Below are positions 56,561-64,000 of a stretch of 64,000 nucleotides of DNA, piece by piece (position 1 is the stretch's first letter; every line of letters starts with the position of its first letter). The position numbers and the translations under genes are program-made. Where the stretch lies: contig JAMDHS010000090.1 of assembly GCA_029717555.1 (NCBI GenBank), forward strand, positions 1 to 64,000. The letters are read 5' to 3'. The notes under the pieces are model-generated. The model had not been told where the DNA came from, made no database searches, and worked only from the letters and a program-made list of their open reading frames with translations. The stretch comes from Peribolospora baueri. Its lineage: Eukaryota; Basidiomycota; Peribolosporomycetes; Peribolosporales; Peribolosporaceae.

Positions 56561-57657
56561 GCCCAAGTGCGAGCGCGAGTCGAGTCCACGTCGAGTCGAG
56601 TTCGTCGATCGGTCGACCGTCGTTGCACTGCGTCGAGTCGGACGCGTGCCCACTCTGTCTCTTTTCCCCACCGCTTGCAAAGGCGATGTACACGTATCCC
56701 ACCCATGCCCGGAGGATCGCGATCTCCTGTCCCCCGTCTTCTTCTTCCCTTTCCTGTTTCTTCTCGCTCCATGCATCCATGCAACGAACGACCGACTGAC
56801 TGACCGACCGAGCTCACTGCTTCCATTCAATTCTCACTCTCGCCTGTTGTTCCCTCGATCGTCGTCCGTACACCGCGCCATGAGCGGAGGAGGAGGAGAG
56901 AGGAGGTCGCAGGCGGGACGCTGCGCTCGTCCCATGCCATGCCATGCCATCAAGGCCTTCCTTCCTTCCTCCCTTCCTTCTTATGCTCATCCGTTCGTCA
57001 CACAATCGCACCTCGCTCACTGGCTCGCTCGCTCGATCGTTCGATCGATCGATTCGATTCGATTTCCTCGCGACAAAGCAATCGATCATTCTGAGATGGA
57101 TACGGACGGTTTTGTTTGGTTATTTTTATACAGGGCCGCGTGGGAGGCGCGGGCACGGAAAGGAAAGGGAAAGGAAAGGAAAGGGATGGGTTGGATGGAT
57201 TGGAGAGGGTATTAGGGCGGAGGAAGAGGAAGAGGAGATGGAGATGGATTAGACCGGGATTCGAAGCAGGCCGGAAGACGGGAAACGAGACTAGACGAGA
57301 TGAGACGACGTGGACGTGGACGGCTATCGGCTACAGGGGGTTTGTTACGAACGACGGGCTGACTGGATAGCTGAGCTGGATTGGACCGGGTCGAGTCGTT
57401 GTCGAAAGCGAGAGCGAGTGCGAGGAAGATGAAAAATGGGGGGATGACCGTTGGCTGTTTGGCTAGCGGGCTCGGACTGAACGGAGCCTGGAGAAGGAGG
57501 GGGCGTCGATCTGGTGGATCGATCGGATGAGAGGAGGAAGAAGAAAGGTGAGCGTTGGTTACATCCGACTACGGCGACCGTCCACCGTCGGTCTTCTTGT
57601 GCTCACGCACCCCTCTGACAGCGGAAGGCTTCCCTCAAACGGGCGGGTTGCCCGCCA
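56561..57657. other. convergent gene-free region
   Basis: This lies between the TOM22 stop and the small minus-strand frame. It holds short CATGC repeats (56935-56951), CGAT repeats (57032-57062) and (AAAGG)n at 57155-57185, and many overlapping shadow frames. No gene is recognised. Confidence 0.55.
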
Positions 57658-57936
57658 TCATGAAGCGAGGGCGTGGCTGTAGACGGCGTCGGCGTCGACG
57701 GAGTGCACCTGCATCTTGGCCTTGACCTTGGCGGGGTGCGCGGCGGCGGGGGGTACGTCGGCGACGGTGTCGTAGGCCTTGGTCATGGGGGAGATGTGAC
57801 CGAGAGAGGGAGGGGCGGCGGAGGCGGAGGCGGAGGGGGCGGCCCTTGCGAGCTTGGCGACGGCGGGGGAGGGGTTGGAGGGACGAGCGAAGACGGCGAG
57901 GGTGGGGAAGGGGACGCGCAGGGCTCTGGGGGCCAT
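57658..57936 (-). CDS. small hypothetical protein with presequence-like start
   Basis: A single frame of 92 residues. I do not recognise a family. The first half (MAPRALRVPFPTLAVFARP...) has Arg and hydrophobic residues without acids, as in a mitochondrial presequence. The second half (GHISPMTKAYDTVADVPPA and DADAVYSHALAS) is more mixed and looks like ordinary protein. The ATG has a good context (CAACATGGCC) and codon use resembles the neighbours. It could also be a chance GC-rich frame. Confidence 0.45.
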   Translation of the reverse strand: MAPRALRVPFPTLAVFARPSNPSPAVAKLARAAPSASASAAPPSLGHISPMTKAYDTVADVPPAAAHPAKVKAKMQVHSVDADAVYSHALAS

Positions 57937-58610
57937 GTTGGGCTGGACGAGGTGGGTGATGGGGGGATGGATGGTGGAGAGGAGGAGGAGGAGGGGCTTC
58001 TTAAGCTTTTGAGGGCCGTCTCACTCTGGACTTTGTTGCTCGCTGTCTGCTATCTGTCTATCTGCCTATCTATCTCTCCGCACCTTCATCCGCACCTTCA
58101 GCCCGTCGTCGTCGTCCACGGCTGGCGCCGTCCGTGGTGACGTTGGCCGGGAGCGATGCGATGCGAGTCGTGTGCATATACGCGCACATGGCACCAGAGT
58201 AAGTAAGTAAGTAAGGAAGGTTAGGATAGGATAGGATAGGCGGGGCGGGGAGCGCAGGGCAGCAGGGGAGACGAGGTGCGCAGCGCGGAGGGAAGCGCAA
58301 GTGCAAGTGGTCAGCGCAAGCGCCGCTTGCATGCGTCGACCGAACAAATGGGACGAATGAGACGAACTGATGGAACGCAAAGTCGCCTGCTCCCGACGCT
58401 GCTCATCGCGCCGGCTTGAGACAGACGTAGACAGACGGACGACCGCCTCTCCAGTGCGCCAAGCACGCCAGTCAGCGCGCCCCCTCGCCGGTGGTTAGTT
58501 AGGCCACGCAGGGTCATCTGGGCACTGGGCGGCGCCAAGCGAACGACGAACGAACGAGCGGGGGAGCAAGCGCGGGGGAGCGATGGTGGGGCGCTATATG
58601 TTTATTCGTT

Positions 58611-58646
58611 GGGGATGGGGATGGGGATGGGGATGGGGATGGGGAT
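58611..58646. repeat. (GGGGAT)6
   Basis: Six perfect units, a G-rich strand that could fold as a G-quadruplex. It is not the usual basidiomycete telomere repeat (TTAGGG type). Confidence 0.9.
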
Positions 58647-59387
58647 TGGGGAGACGAGGCGAGAAAAGATTCTTGCTTGGCGATTCGGAGATGGCCGACC
58701 GAGTCCATCCAACGACCACCGTCGCCGAGAGAACAGAGAGCACAGCGCGACGTTGGGGATGCGGACCCCATGCATGCCCACCTCGACCCGACTCAACACC
58801 AACAAACACCGCAATCGACACTTGCGTCCGTAGTTAGATGACCTGCCTGCCTGCCTAGCGCCAAGCCGCAGCCTCGCACGGACCACACGGGCGCCCACCC
58901 GCCCCCTCACTCCGTCCTCGCCTCCCAGCCAGCCGCCAGCGAGGCGATTCTGGGGCCGCGCAACAAGAAGAAAGGGCGATGGATGGATGGATGGATGGGG
59001 GCAAGGATAACCGCCCGTGCCGTGCCGTGACGTGACGTGTCCTCATCGATCGATCGGCATTCGCCCTCCGATGCGACCCGTCCGTCGCCCACTGTCCCCG
59101 CATGTACATCTGACGTGCTCGCCAGGCGGGGACACAAATCGAGGCGGCCGAACGGGCGGGCGGGCGGGAGGGATGCGAGGAGACGGTGAGGACTGACTAT
59201 CCTACAGCAACGACGTTGCACGCCTTGCTTGGGCAGGCACGGCCGTCGGCGTCGCATCACCGCATCGAACGGCCAGCCAGCCTGCCTCCTCTTCCTCTCT
59301 TTCTCTTTCTCTGCCTCGGCGGACACAAACCTTTGTGGATGCCGGTCGAAGTAGCGTCGCGTTGCTGTCTGTACTCGCTCGCGATCG

Positions 59388-59390
<3 letters not shown>

Positions 59391-59420
<30 letters not shown>

Positions 59421-59422
59421 TC
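59391..59422. repeat. (TTTC)n microsatellite
   Basis: About eight perfect tetranucleotide units in non-coding sequence. Confidence 0.9.
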
Positions 59423-60103
59423 CTCTACGCACGGGCCCTGCTTGTCGTTTGTCGTTGACGGGGGAGGAAGGATTCTGCGCCGCGAGCTAAGCAAGGAAGG
59501 AGCGATGCGATGCTCGACGTGAGCGAGCCAAGCCCACTCTGTCCCCGACGGAGGGGAGGCCAAGGACAGAGACGACGCAGGGAAGGGACGGATGAGAACG
59601 TCGGCGTACAGCGCGGGGGCAACGGCGACGGCAGCGGGCGCCGGTCGAGCTGCCCTGTCCTGCCCTGTCCTGTCCTGTCGGGTCCTTCCTTCAGGATGCG
59701 CGATCTTTTTCGGATGTCGCCTTCCGTCGCCATCGTCGTTGTTGTCGTCGCCCACCTCGTCGTCGCTGCCACCTCATCACCGTCTCCGCATCGCCGTCTC
59801 GTCGTCCCCAACCAACTTCGTTCCTCGACGCCAACACCGCCATCTCCGCCCATCTCCGCCCATCTCCGCCTCCGCCTCCGCCTCCGCCTTCGCCTGATCC
59901 CTCGCTGTCCCATATCGTTTCTTTCTGCTATTCTCATCCCCTCCTTTTCTTTTTTCTTGTCCTCCCACGCCCTCCTTCGCCTTTCGTATACCCATACGGA
60001 TCACGCTCCCCTTGCTCCCTTCCTTCTACGATACCCCCCCACAACGTCTCCCCACTAGCCAAGCCAACACCGCCGACAGCCGACCCTGCTACGCCGCAAG
60101 ACC

Positions 60104-60778
60104 ATGGTCGACCTTCCCAACCCCGCTTGCGTCGGCCGCACCCAGCCGCCCATCCACTGGTACGCCCGCGAGGTCAAGCTCCTCAACGCCGGCACCACCG
60201 TCACCACCACCGCCAAAACCCACGTCTCAAAAACCCACGTCTCAAACCCTGCCGCGACGTCCACCGCCGTCGCCTCCAAAGGACCCCTCACCCGCGTAGA
60301 GGACTACCTCTGGCGCAAGTGGAGGCTCTTCGAGGTCACCTTTGCGCTCTACATGGTCGAGCCCTGGGAGAAGGTCGTCATCCGTGCGTATCTTCTTTCT
60401 TTTCCTGCCTTCACCGACGCCCCCGCGTACTTGCTCGCCCCCCGCTCTGTGCACACAGATATACTCACTCGCCACGCCATTCTTCCAGTCACCTTTGCCG
60501 CCTCCGTCACGCTCCTCCTCCTCTTCTCCACCTACTACTACCTCCCCTCCCACATCAAGCTCGTCCTCCGCCGCGCCGTCTACTACCTTTTCGACGTCGA
60601 CGCCGACTCGCCTTCCTCCTTCCTTTCCAAGTCTTCCTCCTCCTCCTCCCCAGCCACCCCACCGACAGCCGAAGGCTTCGCCGCCTCCCTCCTCGCCCTC
60701 CTCGGTGCCCCCGCCCGCGCCCTCTTCCCTTCTTCTTCTTCCACCTTCGCCGCGACGGCGACGGCTGCGACGACGTGA
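60104..60778 (+). CDS. serine palmitoyltransferase small subunit (ssSPT-like)
   Basis: Predicted 189 residues; exons 60104-60383 and 60489-60778. The core RKWRLFEVTFALYMVEPWEK (EPWE at 86-89), then LTFAASVTLLLLFSTYYY and LPSHIKLVLRRAVYYL, matches the animal and plant ssSPT fold: short helix, EPWE, one membrane span, P-x-H. Spacing between EPWE and LPSH equals that in human SPTSSA, which also fixes the acceptor at 60488. These subunits activate the Lcb1/Lcb2 enzyme and set acyl-CoA choice at the ER. Relatives are 70-80 residues. Here a ~70-residue N-terminal extension (with a repeated KTHVS) and a ~65-residue Ser/Ala tail are added. Confidence 0.85.
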   Translation: MVDLPNPACVGRTQPPIHWYAREVKLLNAGTTVTTTAKTHVSKTHVSNPAATSTAVASKGPLTRVEDYLWRKWRLFEVTFALYMVEPWEKVVIRAYLLSFPAFTDAPAYLLAPRSVHTDILTRHAILPVTFAASVTLLLLFSTYYYLPSHIKLVLRRAVYYLFDVDADSPSSFLSKSSSSSSPATPPTAEGFAASLLALLGAPARALFPSSSSTFAATATAATT

Positions 60779-62540
60779 CGTGCGAGGCGCGTCAATGTGG
60801 TGGATGAGCTTGGATGACTCGGCGATCGGTGGGAGACGAGACAGGAGACGACGGACGAGGGGTTTTCTGCTCATCGGTACGCGGCGGTTTCGCCAGGAAG
60901 GACAAAGGCCCCGTTCAGGTTTCACGACCCTTTTTTCTGCTTCTATCCCCTCCCGTCCGGCCAAACCGCCGGCCAAACCGCCGGTTCCCTTCGAAACCGC
61001 TCAGCGGGACGACCCTTCTCTCAGCGTCTCAGCAGCTGCTGCCGATCGTCTCGTCTCCCTGAGCTGGAGCCCCCTTCCCCTTCGCACGCTCATGTGATGT
61101 GCACGTACGCTTTACAAAGCCGCCGCCAATTCCGCCTCGTGGACACCTCTATCTTTTACATGCGCCCGTTCAACGGCGGTCCTCGTCGGGCCGAGCTGTG
61201 CTGTGCCGCGCTGCGCACCACTGTCCCGCGGCGAGCGTTCTCCTCTCCGTCCGGCTTTGCGCCTCGTTTTGTGGACCATCTCGGCCCTCCTTCCTCTCTT
61301 CTCCGCCGCCTCGGCGCCGGCGCAAGTGGCGAAGCGGGCCGGGCAGGCACCGCCGCTTCGTCGTCCGACCGGACCGAGTCGAGCAGGCGCGACGCGACGC
61401 AACGCTACGCGGCGAGTTTGTCTTCCTCCTCGTCCGTCCGACGCGATCGGCGGAGTGAACGCGGTGCTCGTCGCTCTCCTCTTTTCCTGTTCGCGTGCGG
61501 CACTTCCTCCTCTGCTCTTTCTTCCTCGATTCGATTCGCTCCCTCCCTCCCTCCCTTCGTCTTCGCCTTGCGTTCTCCCATCCTCCATGCCCCTCCCATC
61601 TCTTCCTTCCCTTTCTTCCACCGAACGGACACTCGCGGACTCGACCGGACCGGCCCACGGGACTGGACTGAACTGGTCAGGATATGATCTGTTGGAACGT
61701 TAGAATGAATACCCCCTCCCGCTCCCCTCCTTCCTTCTTCTTCCAACGACAGCTGTCGGTCGAGTCGACCTTTGTGTATCATACGTCTGAAAGAACAACC
61801 CCTTCCCTTCTCCTTCGTCTTTCTCTTCTCATGTACCCGGTCGGGCTGGCGACGACGCGGGAGGACGGAAATGGGATGCGTGGTTTTAAGAGAGCATTGA
61901 TTGGCGCGAACACGCACGGACGTATGGCCATCCCTTCGTTCCTTCTTTCTTTCCTTCCTTCCTTCCTTCCTTCTTTCTTTCCTTTCTGGCCGAGGCACAC
62001 GTTATCGCGTTGGCCCTTGGGATGGGATGGGATGGTCCGTGCGCCAAGGAGGAAGGAAGGGAGGAAGGGAGGGAGAAAGGGAGAGGCGCGACGGCGCTGC
62101 TCGCTCCTTCCTTTTCCTTCCTCGACGCCCGTCCGTCTGTCTGTTTGTCTGTTTGTCTGTTTGTCTCGGCGTTGTTAAATTCCTTCTTTTTTACTTTTAT
62201 TTTTTATTTTTATTTTTATTTTTATTTTTTTCGCTCGTCTTCTTCTTCTTCTACTTCTTCCGATTCGCGACGTGTAAAAGCGTGGCGTGTAATGTTGGGG
62301 CATAGGCAAAGTCTCTTCGGCGGCGGCGGCGGTCGGTCGATCGTCCATTGGCGGAGTCGCGACCGGGGCCGGGGCCGATGAGAGGTCGCTCCGTCGTTCG
62401 TTCGTTCGTTCTGTTCGTTGGAAGTTCCCCTCCAGACAGAGAGGGAGAGGGAGAGGAAATGCATAGCAAGACTTTTGGCGGAAAAGAGGCGGCCGAGGAT
62501 ACCTGCGCTCGCGCTCGCGCTCGCGCTCGCGGACGACGCC
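60779..62540. other. convergent gene-free tract
   Basis: 1.76 kb between the SPT small-subunit and Mim1-domain stop codons. It contains pyrimidine tracts, (CTTT/CCTT)n 61939-61987, (TGTT/TGTC)n 62135-62165, (TTTTTA)n 62180-62231 and (CGCTCG)n 62505-62531. No gene is recognised. Confidence 0.55.
62505..62531. repeat. (CGCTCG)n microsatellite
   Basis: More than four perfect units just beyond the stop codon of the Mim1-domain frame. Confidence 0.85.
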
Positions 62541-64000
62541 CTACTCCCGCCGCTCCCCGTCCTCCCTCCTCCCCGCCGCCCTCATCCCAAGCGCCCCGCC
62601 GCGCAAGCTGGCCGTCGACGTCGACGTCCTCTCTCCCCTCGTCCCGCCGGCGCCGCCACGGCCGAGGCCGACCCAAGGCGCGAGGACGACACGGGCAAAG
62701 ATCTCTCCGAAACCGAGCATGACGCCGTTGACAAACGGAAGCAACAGGTTGATCGTCACGCTCGACATCGCCAGGCCCATGCGCCGGGACAAGGAGAGGC
62801 CTGGGCTGAAAATGGAGAGGGTAAGGCTCGAGCTCGGATCCACGCGCGAGTCCTCCTCCTCGTCCTCGGAGCGACCGGTGTGAGAAGTGCTCCGAGGCAC
62901 GACGCGGGGCGCTCCAGCCGACGCAGATCGCACCGTCTCAGGTTGCGAGGGCTCCAGCTTGTCTTTGAGTTTCGACACGACGTCGTGGCCGGCGGCAGCG
63001 CTCGACTTGGTAGCGTCGCCACCGCCGGACGACGACAACGACCGTTCAGCACGAGCCCAGGCGAAAGGGTCGTCGATCTCCCTCTGGTCCGCCGCGCCGT
63101 CCGGACCGTCGCGGTCTCGCTTGGAAGAAGAAGACGACTCCGACTCGTTGATCGCTGCTTCGGGCGCGCCCTCCTCGAGCTTGGGTCGTTTGGCGTCCTC
63201 CTCGCTCCTCTGAACGGCGCCCTCGAGCTCCTTCCGGATACGGTCATCCTCTCCGCTCGTCGCCTTCGGCGGCTCTTGCGCCTCGGCCTTGGCCGCGGTA
63301 CCGCCTTGAGCGGAAGTGTTGCCCTCAGCCTCCTCGGCCTTGCCCTCGGCTTCTTGAGCCCGACGTTGCCTAAGCTCCTCTTCCTCGGCGGCGCGCAGCT
63401 GATCCTCTTCAAACTTCATCTTGTACAGAGGACTCTTGGGGTCCTCGAGCAGAGACGCTTCGCTGGACATGCGCGAGAGGGTCGACTCGCGCACGATCTG
63501 ACGTGCCGCAATTGCCCGAGGGCTCATCCCGTCCGTCACAGTCACGCTCGACCGACGCACTTCGCCCACGGGGCCGTCGAAAGACATGACCGCCTCGCGG
63601 TCGTCGTTCACCTCGTCCTCCAGCTCGAGCTCGAGCGCGCTCGAAGCGCCGTTCACAGCGGCGCTCGCATCGTTCGCGTTCGTAGCCGCCGGAGAGACAG
63701 TACCGGACGTGAACGACTCCTGTACGAGCTCGGGGCCGGGCAGGCCGGGAGAGGAAGAAAGCGGACGGCTGCCACCCACGCGGGGAGAGGCGCGAGCGGA
63801 AGCGACGATGGCAGAGTCGAAGGACAGCCGACGTTGGGGCCAAGGAGCTGTGTCTGCCTTACCGCGGCCGTCCTCGTCCGCCGAGTCGGCCGGCTCGGGG
63901 TCGGCGCTCAGCGACGCATCTACCTCGTCAAGCGTCGGCGGGGCCACCGTGGCCGTCTGCGCTGAAGCCGAAGGCTGTTCGGCCGACGGAGCAGCATTGT
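62541..64000 (-). CDS. MIM1: Mim1-domain mitochondrial outer-membrane protein (5' end beyond window)
   Basis: One open frame of at least 486 residues runs off the right edge, so the start is missing. Near the C-terminus, LSRRMGLAMSSVTINLLLPF followed by VNGVMLGFGEIFAR (about 62690-62800) matches the conserved membrane segment of Mim1 (NLxLPFxNGxxLGFGE). Mim1 with Mim2 inserts helical outer-membrane proteins and assembles the TOM complex. Known Mim1 proteins are only ~110-200 residues. Here more than 380 residues of Ser/Glu/Ala-rich, probably disordered cytosolic sequence precede the domain, with a charged helix (KMKFEEDQLRAAEEEELRQR) and many acidic patches. About 57 Arg/Gly-rich residues follow it. 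An unseen intron near the end could shorten that tail. Confidence 0.75.
   Translation of the reverse strand, partial: NAAPSAEQPSASAQTATVAPPTLDEVDASLSADPEPADSADEDGRGKADTAPWPQRRLSFDSAIVASARASPRVGGSRPLSSSPGLPGPELVQESFTSGTVSPAATNANDASAAVNGASSALELELEDEVNDDREAVMSFDGPVGEVRRSSVTVTDGMSPRAIAARQIVRESTLSRMSSEASLLEDPKSPLYKMKFEEDQLRAAEEEELRQRRAQEAEGKAEEAEGNTSAQGGTAAKAEAQEPPKATSGEDDRIRKELEGAVQRSEEDAKRPKLEEGAPEAAINESESSSSSKRDRDGPDGAADQREIDDPFAWARAERSLSSSGGGDATKSSAAAGHDVVSKLKDKLEPSQPETVRSASAGAPRVVPRSTSHTGRSEDEEEDSRVDPSSSLTLSIFSPGLSLSRRMGLAMSSVTINLLLPFVNGVMLGFGEIFARVVLAPWVGLGRGGAGGTRGERTSTSTASLRGGALGMRAAGRREDGERRE

Larger units (their letters stand above)
57937..60103. other. 2.2-kb gene-free tract with microsatellites
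   Basis: Between the small minus-strand frame and the plus-strand SPT small-subunit gene. Repeats: (GTAA)n 58199-58214, (GGGGAT)6 58611-58646, (GGAT)n 58979-58996, (TTTC)n 59391-59422, and TCCGCC/CTCCGC units 59835-59890. The last 200 bases are a pyrimidine-rich leader. No gene or structured RNA was recognised. Confidence 0.55.

Noticed and set aside
58611-58646. (GGGGAT)6 as an interstitial telomere
   Set aside because: The unit differs from the TTAGGG-type fungal repeat and lies mid-region among other microsatellites.
62418-63965. 515-residue plus-strand open frame rich in Arg and Leu
   Set aside because: It is antisense to the Mim1-domain frame, whose conserved membrane motif decides the coding strand.

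Overview
The window reads as nuclear DNA of a filamentous or yeast-like fungus, almost certainly a basidiomycete. It is GC-rich, and its genes are cut by many short introns (roughly 55-300 bases, nearly all GT-AG). It encodes a UDP-xylose synthase and a family 90 (CAP10-like) glycosyltransferase, a pair typical of basidiomycete capsule and glycan pathways. The density of short introns in GC-rich DNA fits Pucciniomycotina or some Tremellomycetes better than Ustilago-type smuts, but I cannot name the genus. Exon boundaries were placed by eye from splice sites, reading phase and family motifs; in all multi-exon models the phases close exactly.

Left part (1-9.3 kb): a worn, gene-poor edge with a reverse-transcriptase-like relic and three copies of a ~130-base repeat surrounds a FYVE-RING ubiquitin ligase gene. 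A 13-exon DHA1-type major facilitator transporter gene follows. Middle (9.7-36.5 kb): a MAP65/Ase1 microtubule bundler, UDP-xylose synthase, elongin C, a 1453-residue protein I do not recognise, a DHA2-type 14-helix transporter, the TFIIH subunit Tfb1/p62, the family 90 glycosyltransferase, and a zf-HIT protein of ZNHIT2 type. Right part (36.8-64 kb): several mitochondrial genes (Mdj1-type DnaJ, alternative NADH dehydrogenase, Tom22, a Mim1-domain protein cut by the window edge, and a small protein with a presequence-like start). Among them are a GPI-anchored cell-surface protein, a thiol glutathione peroxidase, an Mpo1-type 2-hydroxy fatty acid dioxygenase, aminoacylase-1 and a small activating subunit of serine palmitoyltransferase.

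Genes lie mostly in divergent and convergent pairs. Divergent pairs share short promoters: MFS1/MAP65, UXS/elongin C, DHA2/Tfb1, zf-HIT/Mdj1, NADH dehydrogenase/glutathione peroxidase and aminoacylase/Tom22. CACGTG boxes recur in several promoters, and one shared promoter carries a perfect TGACGTCA. The right half has unusually long non-coding tracts (38.7-42.9, 43.8-46.0, 56.6-62.5 kb) full of microsatellites. Functional links visible here are UDP-xylose supply (UXS) and possible use (GT90), sphingoid-base synthesis (SPT small subunit) and 2-hydroxy fatty acid breakdown (Mpo1), and mitochondrial outer-membrane import (Tom22, Mim1). None forms an obvious co-transcribed cluster. I found no rRNA, convincing tRNA, CRISPR array or intact mobile element.
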